Shown piece after piece: positions 18,929-28,694 of a DNA stretch of 64,000 nt. The position numbers and the translations under genes were made by a program. Position 1 is the first letter of the stretch. Each line of letters begins with the position of its first letter. The notes under the pieces are model-generated. The model was given only the letters and a program-made list of their open reading frames with translations. It was not told the origin of the DNA and did no database searches. The stretch spans positions 496,001 to 560,000 of the forward strand of contig NZ_JAPLET010000015.1 in assembly GCF_026391055.1 (NCBI RefSeq), read 5' to 3'. The DNA is from Spirosoma sp. GTDB lineage: Bacteria; Bacteroidota; Bacteroidia; Cytophagales; Spirosomataceae.

Positions 18929-21331
18929 CTATTCCGACTGCAAACTCTTCACCGGATTCACCAAAGCCGCTTTTATACTCTGGAAACTGACGGTCAGGAG
19001 CGCTATACTCACGGCCAGTAGCCCCGCCAGCACAAAGACCCACCACCCGATGTCGGTTTTGTAGGCGAAGTCCTGCAGCCATTTCGTCATGACCCACCAC
19101 GCCAGCGGGCTGGCAATGACAATGGCCACCGCCACCAGTTTCAAAAACTCGGCCGTAAGCAGCGCTACAATACTGGCGACACTGGCCCCCAGTACTTTCC
19201 GAATGCCAATTTCTTTAGTGCGTTGTCCCACAATGTGCAGTACCAATCCATACAGTCCCAGGCAGCAGATCAGGATAGCAATGCCCGTGAAGGCGTTGAT
19301 GAGTCGGGCGATCAGGTTTTCAGTTTCGTAAAATTTAGCGACCTGATCGTCCAGAAACTGGTATTCGAACACTTCGTCAGGGTATACCTGTTGCCACGCT
19401 TGCCGAATGCGCTCAAGCGTTTGCGCCGGGGTTTGCCCCGACATACGGATGCCCGCTCGGGCGTACCAATCGGCTTTGCAGGCAATCAGACAGGGGCCTA
19501 TCGCTTCACGAAGCGATTTCTGGTGAAAATCCTTTACGACGCCCACGATGGGCAGAGGCACCGGCGAGTGATAGTACTGTAGTTTTTTGCCCACGATCTG
19601 CTGTGCATTACGGAAGCCAAGCTGATGAGCGAGAGATTCATTGACGAGGTATTCGCGGATGGTATCGCTCTGTACAATGTTGCGTCCGGCAACCAGCGTC
19701 AGGCCGTAAGTGCGCACATAATCGGCATCGGCCATCCGTTCCCGAACAGGGAATGCCGACCAGTCGTTACTGCCATTGAACTTAATAGAGCCGCCGTACA
19801 TCTGATCGCTGGCCGGTGGGCGGTGACTGAAGCTGACCGACTGTATATCGGTATACTGAGAGAGTTTTTGTTTGAACGCGTCCAGACGCGCCTGCTGGTT
19901 GACGGGCATCGTAACCACCACGATGTTGTCTTTCCGAAACCCCAGATCGGCCCGTTGTATGTATCGAATCTGATTCGCCACGACCAGCGACCCTATTATC
20001 AATGCCTGACAAACAACAAACTGACTCACAACCAGCACCCGCCGAACCGTAAAACCGCGCTCTGAGACACCGGTAAGTTTTCCTTTCAGCGCTGTCCAGG
20101 GCGATATCCTCGACAGTATAGCAGCCGGATAACCACCGGCAATCAGGATGATACTTACCAGCAGTGACCCGATGAACAGCATCGTAGGGCCGTCAGGCCG
20201 AAAGGATAAAGTTAGTTGAACCCAGTCCGAGAAGAGGGGGAGCAGCAGGGCAACCAGCAGCAGGGCCAGCGCGGCAGCGGCAAAAACGATCAGGCTTGTT
20301 TCCAGCAAAAACTGACCAATCAACTGCCTTCGCGAACTGCCCAGCGTTTTTCGAACCCCCACTTCTTTGCCACGACGAAGTGCCTGGGCCGTAGCCAGAT
20401 TGATGAAGTTGATACAGGCCGCTACAATCAGCAACACGCCAATGACACCCAGCGACCAGATCAGCGAAGCCCGGATCGTTTCACCGCCCCGCTTTACATC
20501 GGTGTGGATGTCCCACAGGGGTTGGGCATTGAACTGAAATACCTTCGCATCGACTCCATAATGCTTCTTAGCCAATGCGGGAAACGATTGTTCTAGGCTT
20601 GTAGCCGCTTGTGGGTTTTTCAGGGTTGCGTAAACCCGGTTGGTGCTGTTGAGGAACCACCAATTATTGACTTCATGCTGGGGGTCAAATTGCTTCAGGG
20701 TAGTCATAGAGATGAACAGCCCCAGATTGGTATCGGTCATGGGTGGCGGGTCGGCCAGAACGCCCGTAATCGTCACGTCAGTCTTGTTGTCGAGGGTTAG
20801 CGTTTGCCCGATTGGGTTGGCGCTGCCGAAGTATTTTTTTGCCCAGGTTTCGGTCAGCACGGCACTGTTGGGGGTGCGGAGGGCTGTTTTGGGGTTGCCT
20901 TGTAGCCAGGTATAATCCAATATATCGAACCATTCGGGCTCTACCAGTCCCGTGCCTTTGTGTTCCCGAAAGCGTAGCGGTGCCGATTGTGTCGTATTCG
21001 GTTGTTTGACGCTAACGGTTAGCTCACGGTTCATCATCAGAAAAGCCGCCTGTTCTACCTGCGGGTAGTTTTTGCGCAGGGCTTCTGCCAAAGGCAGGGG
21101 CGACTCCGGGTTGTACTCAACCGAGCCGTCATCAAGGTGCAGATCGGTGTTAATGCGGAAGATACGGTCGAGTTTGGCGTGGTGCCGGTCAATGCCGATA
21201 TGGTGGCGGAGAAACAGAAAAATTAGGAGGGCTCCGGCCATGCCAATCGACAGGCCAACGATGTTTAAAATCGTATAACTGCGTTGCGAACGCAGGTTCC
21301 GAAGGGCGATTTTGAGGTAGGAGTAGAGCAT
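18929..21331 (-). CDS. P8: FtsX/MacB-type ABC permease
   Basis: Permease of 800 residues. The start is the ATG at 21331 (MLYSYLKIALRNLRSQR); a 17-codon extension upstream is rejected because it lies in a repeat. TM1 contains GLSIGMAGALLIFLFLRHH and is followed by HIGIDRHHAKLDRIFRI, unlike the usual ELSYDR opening. Coupling segments are RRGKEVGVRKTLGSSRRQL and VGQRTKEIGIRKVLGASVA. The tail reads NPVKSLQSE. The first extracytoplasmic domain has a long charged stretch that differs from its neighbours, consistent with a different ligand. It converges with the DUF5916-type gene and is 147 bp below P9, separated by a large imperfect inverted repeat. Confidence 0.95.
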   Translation of the reverse strand: MLYSYLKIALRNLRSQRSYTILNIVGLSIGMAGALLIFLFLRHHIGIDRHHAKLDRIFRINTDLHLDDGSVEYNPESPLPLAEALRKNYPQVEQAAFLMMNRELTVSVKQPNTTQSAPLRFREHKGTGLVEPEWFDILDYTWLQGNPKTALRTPNSAVLTETWAKKYFGSANPIGQTLTLDNKTDVTITGVLADPPPMTDTNLGLFISMTTLKQFDPQHEVNNWWFLNSTNRVYATLKNPQAATSLEQSFPALAKKHYGVDAKVFQFNAQPLWDIHTDVKRGGETIRASLIWSLGVIGVLLIVAACINFINLATAQALRRGKEVGVRKTLGSSRRQLIGQFLLETSLIVFAAAALALLLVALLLPLFSDWVQLTLSFRPDGPTMLFIGSLLVSIILIAGGYPAAILSRISPWTALKGKLTGVSERGFTVRRVLVVSQFVVCQALIIGSLVVANQIRYIQRADLGFRKDNIVVVTMPVNQQARLDAFKQKLSQYTDIQSVSFSHRPPASDQMYGGSIKFNGSNDWSAFPVRERMADADYVRTYGLTLVAGRNIVQSDTIREYLVNESLAHQLGFRNAQQIVGKKLQYYHSPVPLPIVGVVKDFHQKSLREAIGPCLIACKADWYARAGIRMSGQTPAQTLERIRQAWQQVYPDEVFEYQFLDDQVAKFYETENLIARLINAFTGIAILICCLGLYGLVLHIVGQRTKEIGIRKVLGASVASIVALLTAEFLKLVAVAIVIASPLAWWVMTKWLQDFAYKTDIGWWVFVLAGLLAVSIALLTVSFQSIKAALVNPVKSLQSE

Positions 21332-21343
21332 AGGTATTTCGTT

Positions 21344-21482
21344 GTAGAGCCACAATCCCTTGCGGCTCCTATGCGTCAGCAATAAATAGTTATACCATTA
21401 GGTGTGAAGGATTGCTTATGTAAGGGATTGCTATCGCAACATATTGCTGACGCGTAGGAGATGCGAAGGATCGCGTCTCTAC
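21344..21482. repeat. Large imperfect inverted repeat in the P8/P9 spacer; overlaps the P9 stop
   Basis: Arms of about 41 bp at 21344-21384 and 21442-21482. Both start with GTAGAG at the outer end and finish with GCGTCAGCAATA at the inner end, with several mismatches between. It is a longer relative of the 28-bp GTAGAGAC palindromes. The outer right end (GAGTAGAGAC on the minus strand) provides the TAG stop codon of P9. Confidence 0.7.
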
Positions 21483-23914
21483 TCAGTTCGTAAACTTTTT
21501 ACCGGGTTCGCCAAGGCCGCTTTAATCGTTTGCGCACTCACGATCAATCCGGTTAATAGGGCCAGGCAGCCCGCTACCAGCATAAAAGGCCACCACGATA
21601 AGTTCGTTCGATAGGCAAAGTGCGTGAGCCAGCCGCTCAGCAGATAATAAGCTACAGGCCAGGCGATGATGTTGGCCATCACCAGAATCAGGACAAATTC
21701 TTTCATGAACAGATTGACGATGCCGAACGTCGAAGAGCCCAGCACTTTACGAATGCCAATCTCTTTTGTCCTGCGGGTCACGTTCAGTGACACCAGTCCC
21801 AACACGCCCAGCAAAACGATGATCAGAGCCAGCGTGGTTGCCAGGCGCGATGCCTTTTGCAATTGAATCTCGGTTTTGTAGAGCTTCTGAAGGGTATCGT
21901 CCATGAACGAGTACTCGAAAGGGGCATCGGGGAACAGGCGTGCCCATTCGTGGTTAATGGCCGTTATGGTTTCGGGCAAACGACTGTTCAGTCCCGCAGC
22001 AGATGGACCGGCCGCTAGTTTGAACGAGAAGTTGCGGTATATTGTGTTGCTCCGAACGTTCAGGAAAATAAGTGGCTTAATGGCTTGGTGCAGAGACCCG
22101 AAATGAAAGTCTTTTACAATGCCGCTCACCCGGTAAATCCGGTTGCTGCCCTGAAATCGAACCAGTTGGTCTATCGCTTTTGCCGGATCGGTCCAGCCAA
22201 GTGCCTTTGTGGCCGATTCATTCAGTACAGCGCGTAACGAATCCGCATCAGTAGGACCGAAAAAAGCTCCCTCCCGCATCGTTAGCCCATAGGTTTGAGC
22301 AAACCGTTCGTCGGTTGTCAGCACATCGGCCGTTATTGCATCCGTACTGTCGCGGCCCTGAGGAAATAGCTGGCTGCTGCCGCTGCTTCTACCGTCCGGT
22401 ACTTCAAATGAAAAACTTACATCCCGAACCCCCGGAATACGGGCCAGTTGATTGCGTATCCCTATCATACGTTGTACACCCGCCGGGGACCAGTCGCGGG
22501 GGACCGACGATACGGTTAGTATCTGCTCTTTCTGATAACCTAAATCTTTGTTGAAGAAAAAAGAGACCTGTCGACTAATGACGACCGCTCCAACAAAAAC
22601 CAGAATGGCCACCGTAAACTGAAAGACAACCAATGCCCGGCGCAATCCGATACCTCTTTGCACCGATGCAAGTAATTTTCCTTTAAGTGACTCAACAGAC
22701 GGCAACCCCGACAGCACAAAGGCAGGATAGCTACCGGCCAGCAAACCGATAATCACTACAAGAACCATAAGGCTCAGAAAAGCATAGGGCGACCAGCTTA
22801 ACAGAGACGGTATTGGCTTGTCCAGCAGCGTAGCAAACGTAGGCCGAAATAGTTCGTACCCCCCCAACGCCAGTAGGGTAGCCCCTGTGGTCAACAGTAA
22901 TGCTTCGGCCAGAAACTGGGCAATCACCTGCTGTTTCAGGCCACCCAGTACCTTCCGGACGCCAATTTCCCGCAGTCGTGTTGCCGACATACCAATGGTG
23001 ATATTTACAAAATTGACCACGGCCATCAGCAGAATAAATACGGCGATGATGAGCAAGGTCAAGATCATTTTTTCGACCAGGCCATTCCCCGCTTTTGTAT
23101 AAAATGTTTCCAGAGGACTGAGATCGAGGCTGAGATTTTCTCTAAAGCCCGTTGGTGCATCCGTTGTCAGTACATGAGCAAGGGGTTTTGTTAGCTGATC
23201 CGGCGTGACGCCCGGCTGTAGTTCCAGATAGGTTGGGATGTACTGATTCTGCCAGGAGCGCATACCCGCTTCGCTTGTAAAGTAACTGACGTTGCGCAGC
23301 GATATGAAAATTTGATCGGGCAACTGAAGCAACTGCGTCACACTGTTGGTTGGTAGTGGCTCCAAAACACCCGTTATGGTGAACACCTGCTTACCCCCCA
23401 CGGGTGTCTGCACGGTCAGCTGCTGGCGGAGAACATCCGTTTTGCCAAAAAGCTTTTGGGCCATTGCTCCTGTAATGACCATTGAGTTAGGAGCCAGCAG
23501 GGCCGTTTTTGGATCGCCAAAGGACAGCGGAAAACCAAACATGGTCAGCAGGGTAGAGTCGCCGATCTGGATTGTCTCCCGAAAATGATTTTCGCCTGTC
23601 GAGATGTTGGCTGAGACACCATAAAAACGGTAATAGTTGGCAACCAAACCGGGATAGCGCTGCTTAAGCGTAGGGCCCAGGGGTGCCAGCGTCGTAATAT
23701 CCATACCCATGTCGGGCACTTTCCAGCGGCTTTGCACCAGGTACTGCCGGTCGGCATGTCGGAGGGTTTTATTAACGGCCAGTTCGCCCTGAATGTAGCT
23801 GCCAATTAGCAACAGGAACGTAATGCCCACCGTAAGCCCGAGCAGAGTAACGAGCGCGTAGAACCGCCTGCGGGTCAGGTTGCGAAAGGCGATTTTTAGA
23901 TAATTATGCAGCAT
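21479..23914 (-). CDS. P9: divergent FtsX/MacB-type ABC permease
   Basis: Permease of 811 residues starting at the ATG at 23914 (MLHNYLKIAFRNLTRRR). The layout is that of the family, but this is the least typical member here. TM1 is followed by GELAVNKTLRHADRQYLV, and the first coupling segment is TRLREIGVRKVLGGLKQQV. The second is VTRRTKEIGIRKVLGSSTF in place of the usual AEQRTKEIG form. The TM7-8 region reads WPVAYYLLSGWLTHFAYRT. The tail is NPVKSLRTE, whose stop codon is supplied by the adjoining inverted repeat. It has 543 bp of AT-rich DNA upstream, so it may have its own promoter and could form a unit with P8 alone. Confidence 0.94.
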   Translation of the reverse strand: MLHNYLKIAFRNLTRRRFYALVTLLGLTVGITFLLLIGSYIQGELAVNKTLRHADRQYLVQSRWKVPDMGMDITTLAPLGPTLKQRYPGLVANYYRFYGVSANISTGENHFRETIQIGDSTLLTMFGFPLSFGDPKTALLAPNSMVITGAMAQKLFGKTDVLRQQLTVQTPVGGKQVFTITGVLEPLPTNSVTQLLQLPDQIFISLRNVSYFTSEAGMRSWQNQYIPTYLELQPGVTPDQLTKPLAHVLTTDAPTGFRENLSLDLSPLETFYTKAGNGLVEKMILTLLIIAVFILLMAVVNFVNITIGMSATRLREIGVRKVLGGLKQQVIAQFLAEALLLTTGATLLALGGYELFRPTFATLLDKPIPSLLSWSPYAFLSLMVLVVIIGLLAGSYPAFVLSGLPSVESLKGKLLASVQRGIGLRRALVVFQFTVAILVFVGAVVISRQVSFFFNKDLGYQKEQILTVSSVPRDWSPAGVQRMIGIRNQLARIPGVRDVSFSFEVPDGRSSGSSQLFPQGRDSTDAITADVLTTDERFAQTYGLTMREGAFFGPTDADSLRAVLNESATKALGWTDPAKAIDQLVRFQGSNRIYRVSGIVKDFHFGSLHQAIKPLIFLNVRSNTIYRNFSFKLAAGPSAAGLNSRLPETITAINHEWARLFPDAPFEYSFMDDTLQKLYKTEIQLQKASRLATTLALIIVLLGVLGLVSLNVTRRTKEIGIRKVLGSSTFGIVNLFMKEFVLILVMANIIAWPVAYYLLSGWLTHFAYRTNLSWWPFMLVAGCLALLTGLIVSAQTIKAALANPVKSLRTE

Positions 23915-24457
23915 AAGTCGAGCGGTTTAGGGTTCCAGAACGTCAGCGGGCAACGTGTTTACGTTTACGGCCGTGAAGGTATTCAGGAATCGGTTTTGTT
24001 CGCACTACAGCTTGATTAGCAGGGTGTTAAAATATGTTAAGCTTTTCCTGACTACCTAAGAAAGCTATCCCTTAAAACCGATAGAGCTGTCAAAATCTGC
24101 CAGATATATAAATCCATACAAGTTGCAGGCGTCAGATTTACCGTCAGATTACCTATGACACCCACCTAGCTGGCAAGACTGTCTTTGTTCGAATGTGACT
24201 GAATACGAGCTATTTGGTAGTAATGCGATCAAAAAAGCAGACCATCTAGTAAATTTTGCTATTAAATGACAGAACATCGTTCTATTGAAAATTTGTCTTT
24301 GTGCTTAGATAAGTATACTATATGATTTATATTGATTTGTTACTAATATATATAAAAATGATAACTATTTATATCCTATATATTTAATTTGCTAGCGTTT
24401 GTATTAATAAAATTATTACCATATATATGCATTTAAACCGTAATATGTACTTATAAT
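23915..24457. other. AT-rich intergenic region between divergent P9 and the beta-helix gene
   Basis: 543 bp without a credible ORF. The part next to the beta-helix gene (about 24290-24457) is strongly AT-rich, with repeated ATATAT stretches. It presumably holds promoters for both flanking genes, but I could not identify a convincing -33/-7 pair or a CGGACA operator. Confidence 0.6.
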
Positions 24458-26173
24458 ATGCTTAACATGTATAATGATTCATCTAGAGTTAACTGTTTAT
24501 TAAATACGTTAACTAAATGTATTGGTAAGGTAAGAAAGTTCTGTGTTCATGGTGTATCTCTGCTGGCGGTTATCTATCTGATCTTTACCAGCCATTCGGT
24601 GGTAGCTCAAACGTGTAATTGTAATGTTACCATCTCAAAAGCAGCCATGTATGATGGTAAGGCGCTAGGTTACAAACCTGGCCAGACAATTTGTGTAGCA
24701 GCGGGTAATTATCCGTATCTGTACTTCAAAAATATTGTTGGTTCTGCTACCCAGCCTATAAAAATTGTTAACTGCGGTGGGCTCGTTACGATCGGTACTG
24801 AGACCGGCACCAATGGTATCCAGTTTTATGACAGTAAGTACGTCAAGCTTACCGGCTCGGGCGACAGTCGATTTAAGTATGGCATCAAGCTCACCAAGAC
24901 TCCCAGCGGAGCATCGGGCGTCAACGTGACGGGCTTTAGCTCCGACTTCGAGATTGAGCGGGTCGAGGTCTCGGGCACCGGTTTTGCCGGCATCATGATC
25001 AAGATGGACCCGACCTGCGATCCGGCCACCTGGCGGGGCAATTTTTCGATGTACAATATCAAAGTACACGACAACTACGTACACGATACCTACGGTGAGG
25101 GGATGTACATTGGCAATTCGTTCTGGAATAGCGGCATCACCAAGACCTGCGATGGCGTGAGCAAAGTGGTTTATCCGCACAACATTTATGGCCTGGCCAT
25201 TTACAACAACCTGGTCGAGCGCACCGGTGCCGAAGGCATACAGTATGCCTGTGCTCCGGATTACCAGGTATATAATAATGTAATCAACCATGCCGGTATT
25301 TCTCCGTTTCAGCAGTACCAGAACAACGGTATTCAGGCATCGGGGGGCTCTGCGGGCCGACTATATAATAACACCGTGCGGTATGTGGGTGGAAATGGGA
25401 TCATATTCGTTGGTCACTCCGGTAAGAATATGATCTACAACAATCTGGTAACGGATGTAGGCGGATACGGTTTGTTCTGCGACAACCGGGCCGGAACACC
25501 CAGTGGTAATCCGTTGATCGTTACCAATAATACCTTTGTTAACTCGGTGCTGGATGGGTTATGTTTCTATAACAAGCTGGATCAGACCACCATGACCAAC
25601 AACGCAGTAATTCAGGCAGGAACGGGCAAGTTAGTCAAGCTGATAACAGGTTATCAGATAACGCAGTCGGCCAATTATTATGGCTCTTCGCTAAGTACAG
25701 CCTTAACAACCAGCACCGTTGATGCAAACTACCGGCCGCAAAAAGGCTCTCCACTGGTCGATAAAGGAATCCTGAACACGTACTGTACCATGACTACCGA
25801 CCTTGCCGGTAATGGTCGACCAAAGGGAAAAGCTATAGATATTGGGGCCTACGAGTTTCAGCCGGTAGCTGGTGCCCGCGAAGGCGTCGAACTGTCGGGG
25901 CTGACCGCCGGACTGGAAACGACGGTGCGGGAGATTTCCTCATTGCCCTCGCCTTGTGTAGATGAAATATTCCTCCGCCTGACAAATTCGGATCTGGCCA
26001 TATCGGAAGTGAGTATTTATTCAATAGATGGTCAGCGGGTTAACCATATAATACCGGCTACTCCCGTTAATGAAGTTCGGGTGGAGACAGGGACGTTACC
26101 AACGGGGATTTACGTATATCAGGTTGTTACACCCGACCTTAAATTGCTAAAAGGCCGGTTTATTAAAAAGTAA
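24458..26173 (+). CDS. Secreted right-handed beta-helix protein with type IX secretion C-terminal domain
   Basis: 571 residues from the ATG at 24458; the ATG three codons on is an equally possible start. A hydrophobic segment near residues 31-47 followed by VVAQT looks like a signal peptide after a long N-region. Residues about 100-460 hold many short N-rich turns (NNLV, YNNVI, NNTF, TNNAV), the pattern of pectate-lyase-like parallel beta-helices. The last roughly 75 residues (ending LPTGIYVYQV...LKGRFIKK) match the type A sorting domain of the type IX system, so the protein should be exported and attached to the surface or released. A role in binding or cutting polysaccharide is plausible, but no catalytic residues were assigned. 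A strong terminator follows. Confidence 0.88.
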   Translation: MLNMYNDSSRVNCLLNTLTKCIGKVRKFCVHGVSLLAVIYLIFTSHSVVAQTCNCNVTISKAAMYDGKALGYKPGQTICVAAGNYPYLYFKNIVGSATQPIKIVNCGGLVTIGTETGTNGIQFYDSKYVKLTGSGDSRFKYGIKLTKTPSGASGVNVTGFSSDFEIERVEVSGTGFAGIMIKMDPTCDPATWRGNFSMYNIKVHDNYVHDTYGEGMYIGNSFWNSGITKTCDGVSKVVYPHNIYGLAIYNNLVERTGAEGIQYACAPDYQVYNNVINHAGISPFQQYQNNGIQASGGSAGRLYNNTVRYVGGNGIIFVGHSGKNMIYNNLVTDVGGYGLFCDNRAGTPSGNPLIVTNNTFVNSVLDGLCFYNKLDQTTMTNNAVIQAGTGKLVKLITGYQITQSANYYGSSLSTALTTSTVDANYRPQKGSPLVDKGILNTYCTMTTDLAGNGRPKGKAIDIGAYEFQPVAGAREGVELSGLTAGLETTVREISSLPSPCVDEIFLRLTNSDLAISEVSIYSIDGQRVNHIIPATPVNEVRVETGTLPTGIYVYQVVTPDLKLLKGRFIKK

Positions 26174-26215
26174 GTCAAGTTGTGCGATAGTCTCAGGGGG
26201 ACGCCATGATGGTAG

Positions 26216-26290
26216 CCACCAGTGGTTTGGGTAACAGGGTTTAGTCGGATAACGATTTACCCCTGTTAACCAAACCACTGGTGGTTTTTT
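26216..26290 (+). terminator. Strong intrinsic terminator after the beta-helix gene
   Basis: 24-bp arms at 26216-26239 and 26261-26284 pair with one mismatch and are followed directly by six Ts. It lies between the convergent ends of the beta-helix gene and the hybrid kinase gene. Confidence 0.9.
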
Positions 26291-26329
26291 GCGAAACTAG
26301 TATCGGTTATGAAAGCGCCGGGAAACGTA

Positions 26330-28321
26330 TTACGCTTTTGCTGAGATGGCGAAATCTTTAGGCGTAACCTGATAAATCTCCTTGAAACACTGGCCGAAAT
26401 ACGAGGGCGTATCGAACCCAACCATATAAGCTGTCTCGGATACACCGTGCCCGGCCCGGAGCAGGTCGACGGCTTTGCGTAAACGGTACCGCCGGATCAG
26501 GTCGTTGGTCGACAGTTGCGTGAGCGACTGCACTTTGCGGAGCAGCGTTTTGCTGCTCAATGCCATACATTCGGCCAGCCGCTCCACGGTAAATGAAGAG
26601 TCGTCGAGGTGTTCATCCAGCACCGTGAATAAGGTTCTTAACCATCCGTCCTGAACGGTTTCTATAGGTTGGGGCAGTTCAGGGCGGGCTAGTTGCTGCT
26701 GATAAAGCGTACGTAACCGTTGCTGACGAGCCAGCAGGTTTCGAAGCCGCAACACCAGTTCTTCGATAACAAAAGGTTTGGTCAGATAGTCGTCGGCACC
26801 CTGCTGGAGACCGGCCAGCCGACTGTCACTGGCTGCTTTGGCGGTGAGCAAAATAACCGCAATATGATCGGTGGCCGGTGTGGTTTTGATACATTGCGTT
26901 AGAGCATACCCGTCCATACCCGGCATCATTACATCGGATATAACGACGTCGGGTAATTCGGTCTGGATCATTGTCCAGCCCCGTTCGCCCGAAGCGGCCG
27001 TCAGTACCCGATAGTGGTTTGTCAGTTCTTCGGCCAGAAATGTGCGGAGTTCATCATTATCCTCAACAACTACAACAAGCGGAGCATCCTCTGGAGGAGT
27101 CACAGACCCCCATTCGGTATCGGGCTCAGTTGCCCGCAGCGGAAACCAGTCCCGTAGGGAGAAACTGTCGTCGACAACACTCTCTTCGGTTGATAAAGGA
27201 CTTATTGGTAAATCGACAACGAAGGTACTGCCCGACGGTGTCGTGGGGGTACCTGTGCTGCTGCTGACCGACACCGTACCGCCCATCAGTACCGTTAGTT
27301 CCTTAACCATCGACAGGCCTATGCCCGTGCCGGGTTCCAGTGGTCGTACCAGTGAGTTGACCTGATAAAAACGGTCGAAGATATGGGGTAAATTAGCCGT
27401 CGGAATACCAATGCCCGTATCCGAAACAGAGAGCCGAATGGGCGAACCGTTCTCCAACCGGACAGTGACGTGTGTGGAACCAGTTTTTTGTGTAGCGGAC
27501 CTGGTAGTGAACTTAATGGCGTTTGCCAGCAGATTGTAGCCGATCTGACCAACTTTTTCGGCGTCGAACAGCCACATTCCCGATACATCGGTCTGGTAAG
27601 TGAGGGTAATCCCGCGTTGTTCGGCTATGGGTACAAAGGCCTGCACCAACTGGTCAATAAATTCGCTTAGATAACCCGGCTGCGGGTTTACCTGAAGGTG
27701 GCCTACCTCCAGTTTGGCCAGGTCTAGAAGCTGGTTGATCAGCCGGAGTAATTGACGGGCGTTTCGGTCAATGGCTATTAAGTCCCGCTGGGTACCCTGG
27801 TGCTCGCTCCATTGGCGCAGCAACCGTTCGACGGGAGCCAGAATAAGGGTTAACGGCGTTCGGAACTCATGCGTTATGTTGTCGAAGAAATGGGTTTTCA
27901 GATCGGCCGCCAGTTTTGTTCGGGCCGACTCACGCAACTGGTGAACGTGCCGGGCGGTTTTCTCGACGGTCAGCTCCAGATCTTTAAAGTTGATTGGTTT
28001 ACAAACGAAGTCAAATGCGCCCCTATTCATGGCCGTTCGGATATTATCCATATCGCCATAGGCCGATACCATCACGGCCCGGCCATTGGGCAACAGATCG
28101 GGCAGATAGCTGAGCAGGGTTAGCCCGTCCATGTCGCGCATGTTGATATCGACCAGTAATACATCGTAGTCTGGTTCGGCCTCTATTAATGAGATGGCTT
28201 CATAGCCTCCTCTGGCGAACCTGAACTGATAGATACCTTCTCGTATGGTAAGCCAAAACCGCTGTAGAAGCAGTGGTTCAATATCGGGTTCATCATCAAT
28301 GACCAGTATTTTGGTGCCCAT
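26330..28321 (-). CDS. Hybrid sensor kinase: receiver, HisKA/HATPase, receiver, AraC-type HTH
   Basis: 663 residues, cytoplasmic (no membrane segment). Residues 4-120 form a receiver with likely phospho-acceptor D58. Residues 141-205 form a HisKA domain with H151 in the H-box NITHEFRTPL. Residues 250-372 form the ATPase domain, with N263/N267, DTGIG at 301 and a GTGIGLS segment at 331. Residues 414-535 form a second receiver with D463. An AraC-family DNA-binding domain fills about 560-663. All the residues needed for phosphotransfer are present, so signals can pass from one receiver through the kinase to a DNA-binding output in one chain. The start overlaps the end of the upstream response regulator by 26 bp, implying coupled translation. 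The stimulus and targets are unknown. Confidence 0.93.
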   Translation of the reverse strand: MGTKILVIDDEPDIEPLLLQRFWLTIREGIYQFRFARGGYEAISLIEAEPDYDVLLVDINMRDMDGLTLLSYLPDLLPNGRAVMVSAYGDMDNIRTAMNRGAFDFVCKPINFKDLELTVEKTARHVHQLRESARTKLAADLKTHFFDNITHEFRTPLTLILAPVERLLRQWSEHQGTQRDLIAIDRNARQLLRLINQLLDLAKLEVGHLQVNPQPGYLSEFIDQLVQAFVPIAEQRGITLTYQTDVSGMWLFDAEKVGQIGYNLLANAIKFTTRSATQKTGSTHVTVRLENGSPIRLSVSDTGIGIPTANLPHIFDRFYQVNSLVRPLEPGTGIGLSMVKELTVLMGGTVSVSSSTGTPTTPSGSTFVVDLPISPLSTEESVVDDSFSLRDWFPLRATEPDTEWGSVTPPEDAPLVVVVEDNDELRTFLAEELTNHYRVLTAASGERGWTMIQTELPDVVISDVMMPGMDGYALTQCIKTTPATDHIAVILLTAKAASDSRLAGLQQGADDYLTKPFVIEELVLRLRNLLARQQRLRTLYQQQLARPELPQPIETVQDGWLRTLFTVLDEHLDDSSFTVERLAECMALSSKTLLRKVQSLTQLSTNDLIRRYRLRKAVDLLRAGHGVSETAYMVGFDTPSYFGQCFKEIYQVTPKDFAISAKA

Positions 28322-28694
28322 GCGCCGTCAGGTCTTTGAGTTTAGTTTTCAGTAGTTTGAAATCCAGTGGTTTGGTTAAAAAATCATCGGCACCGGCATG
28401 CATGGCCTGTCGGTAGTTTTCATCATCGCCATAGGCCGTCACCATCATAATGGCTGGTGGTTGTTTGGGGTACTTCTGCCGAACCCGGCGAAGCAGTTCC
28501 AGTCCATTCATGCCAGGCATATTGATATCGGATAGAATCAGCCCGACTTCTGAGTCCGCTAGTCCCCCCAGCGCTTCTTCGCCCGAATGGGCAAAATGAA
28601 TGTCTACCTGCTGACTCAAGATTTCACGGGCAAACCGTTGTTCATACAAGGGCTTGATGTCCAGTTCGTCATCGACAACTAAAATCTTTAGCAT
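28296..28694 (-). CDS. Single-domain response regulator (CheY-like)
   Basis: 132 residues from the ATG at 28694 (MLKILVVDDELDIKPL); an upstream in-frame start would add 16 residues before the receiver fold and is less likely. The acidic pair DD at 8-9, the phospho-acceptor D in ILSDINMPGMNG, the T in MMVTAYGD and the K in FLTKPLD are all present, so it should be phosphorylated. There is no output domain. It overlaps the hybrid kinase gene by 26 bp and closely resembles that protein's N-terminal receiver. The two probably act in one relay, with this one as a competing or intermediate phosphate carrier. Confidence 0.92.
   Translation of the reverse strand: MLKILVVDDELDIKPLYEQRFAREILSQQVDIHFAHSGEEALGGLADSEVGLILSDINMPGMNGLELLRRVRQKYPKQPPAIMMVTAYGDDENYRQAMHAGADDFLTKPLDFKLLKTKLKDLTAHGHQNTGH

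Noticed and set aside
23915..24200. Sigma-54-like promoter upstream of P9
   Set aside because: A lone TTGC-like segment exists, but there is no TGG at the right spacing and no CGGACA palindrome.
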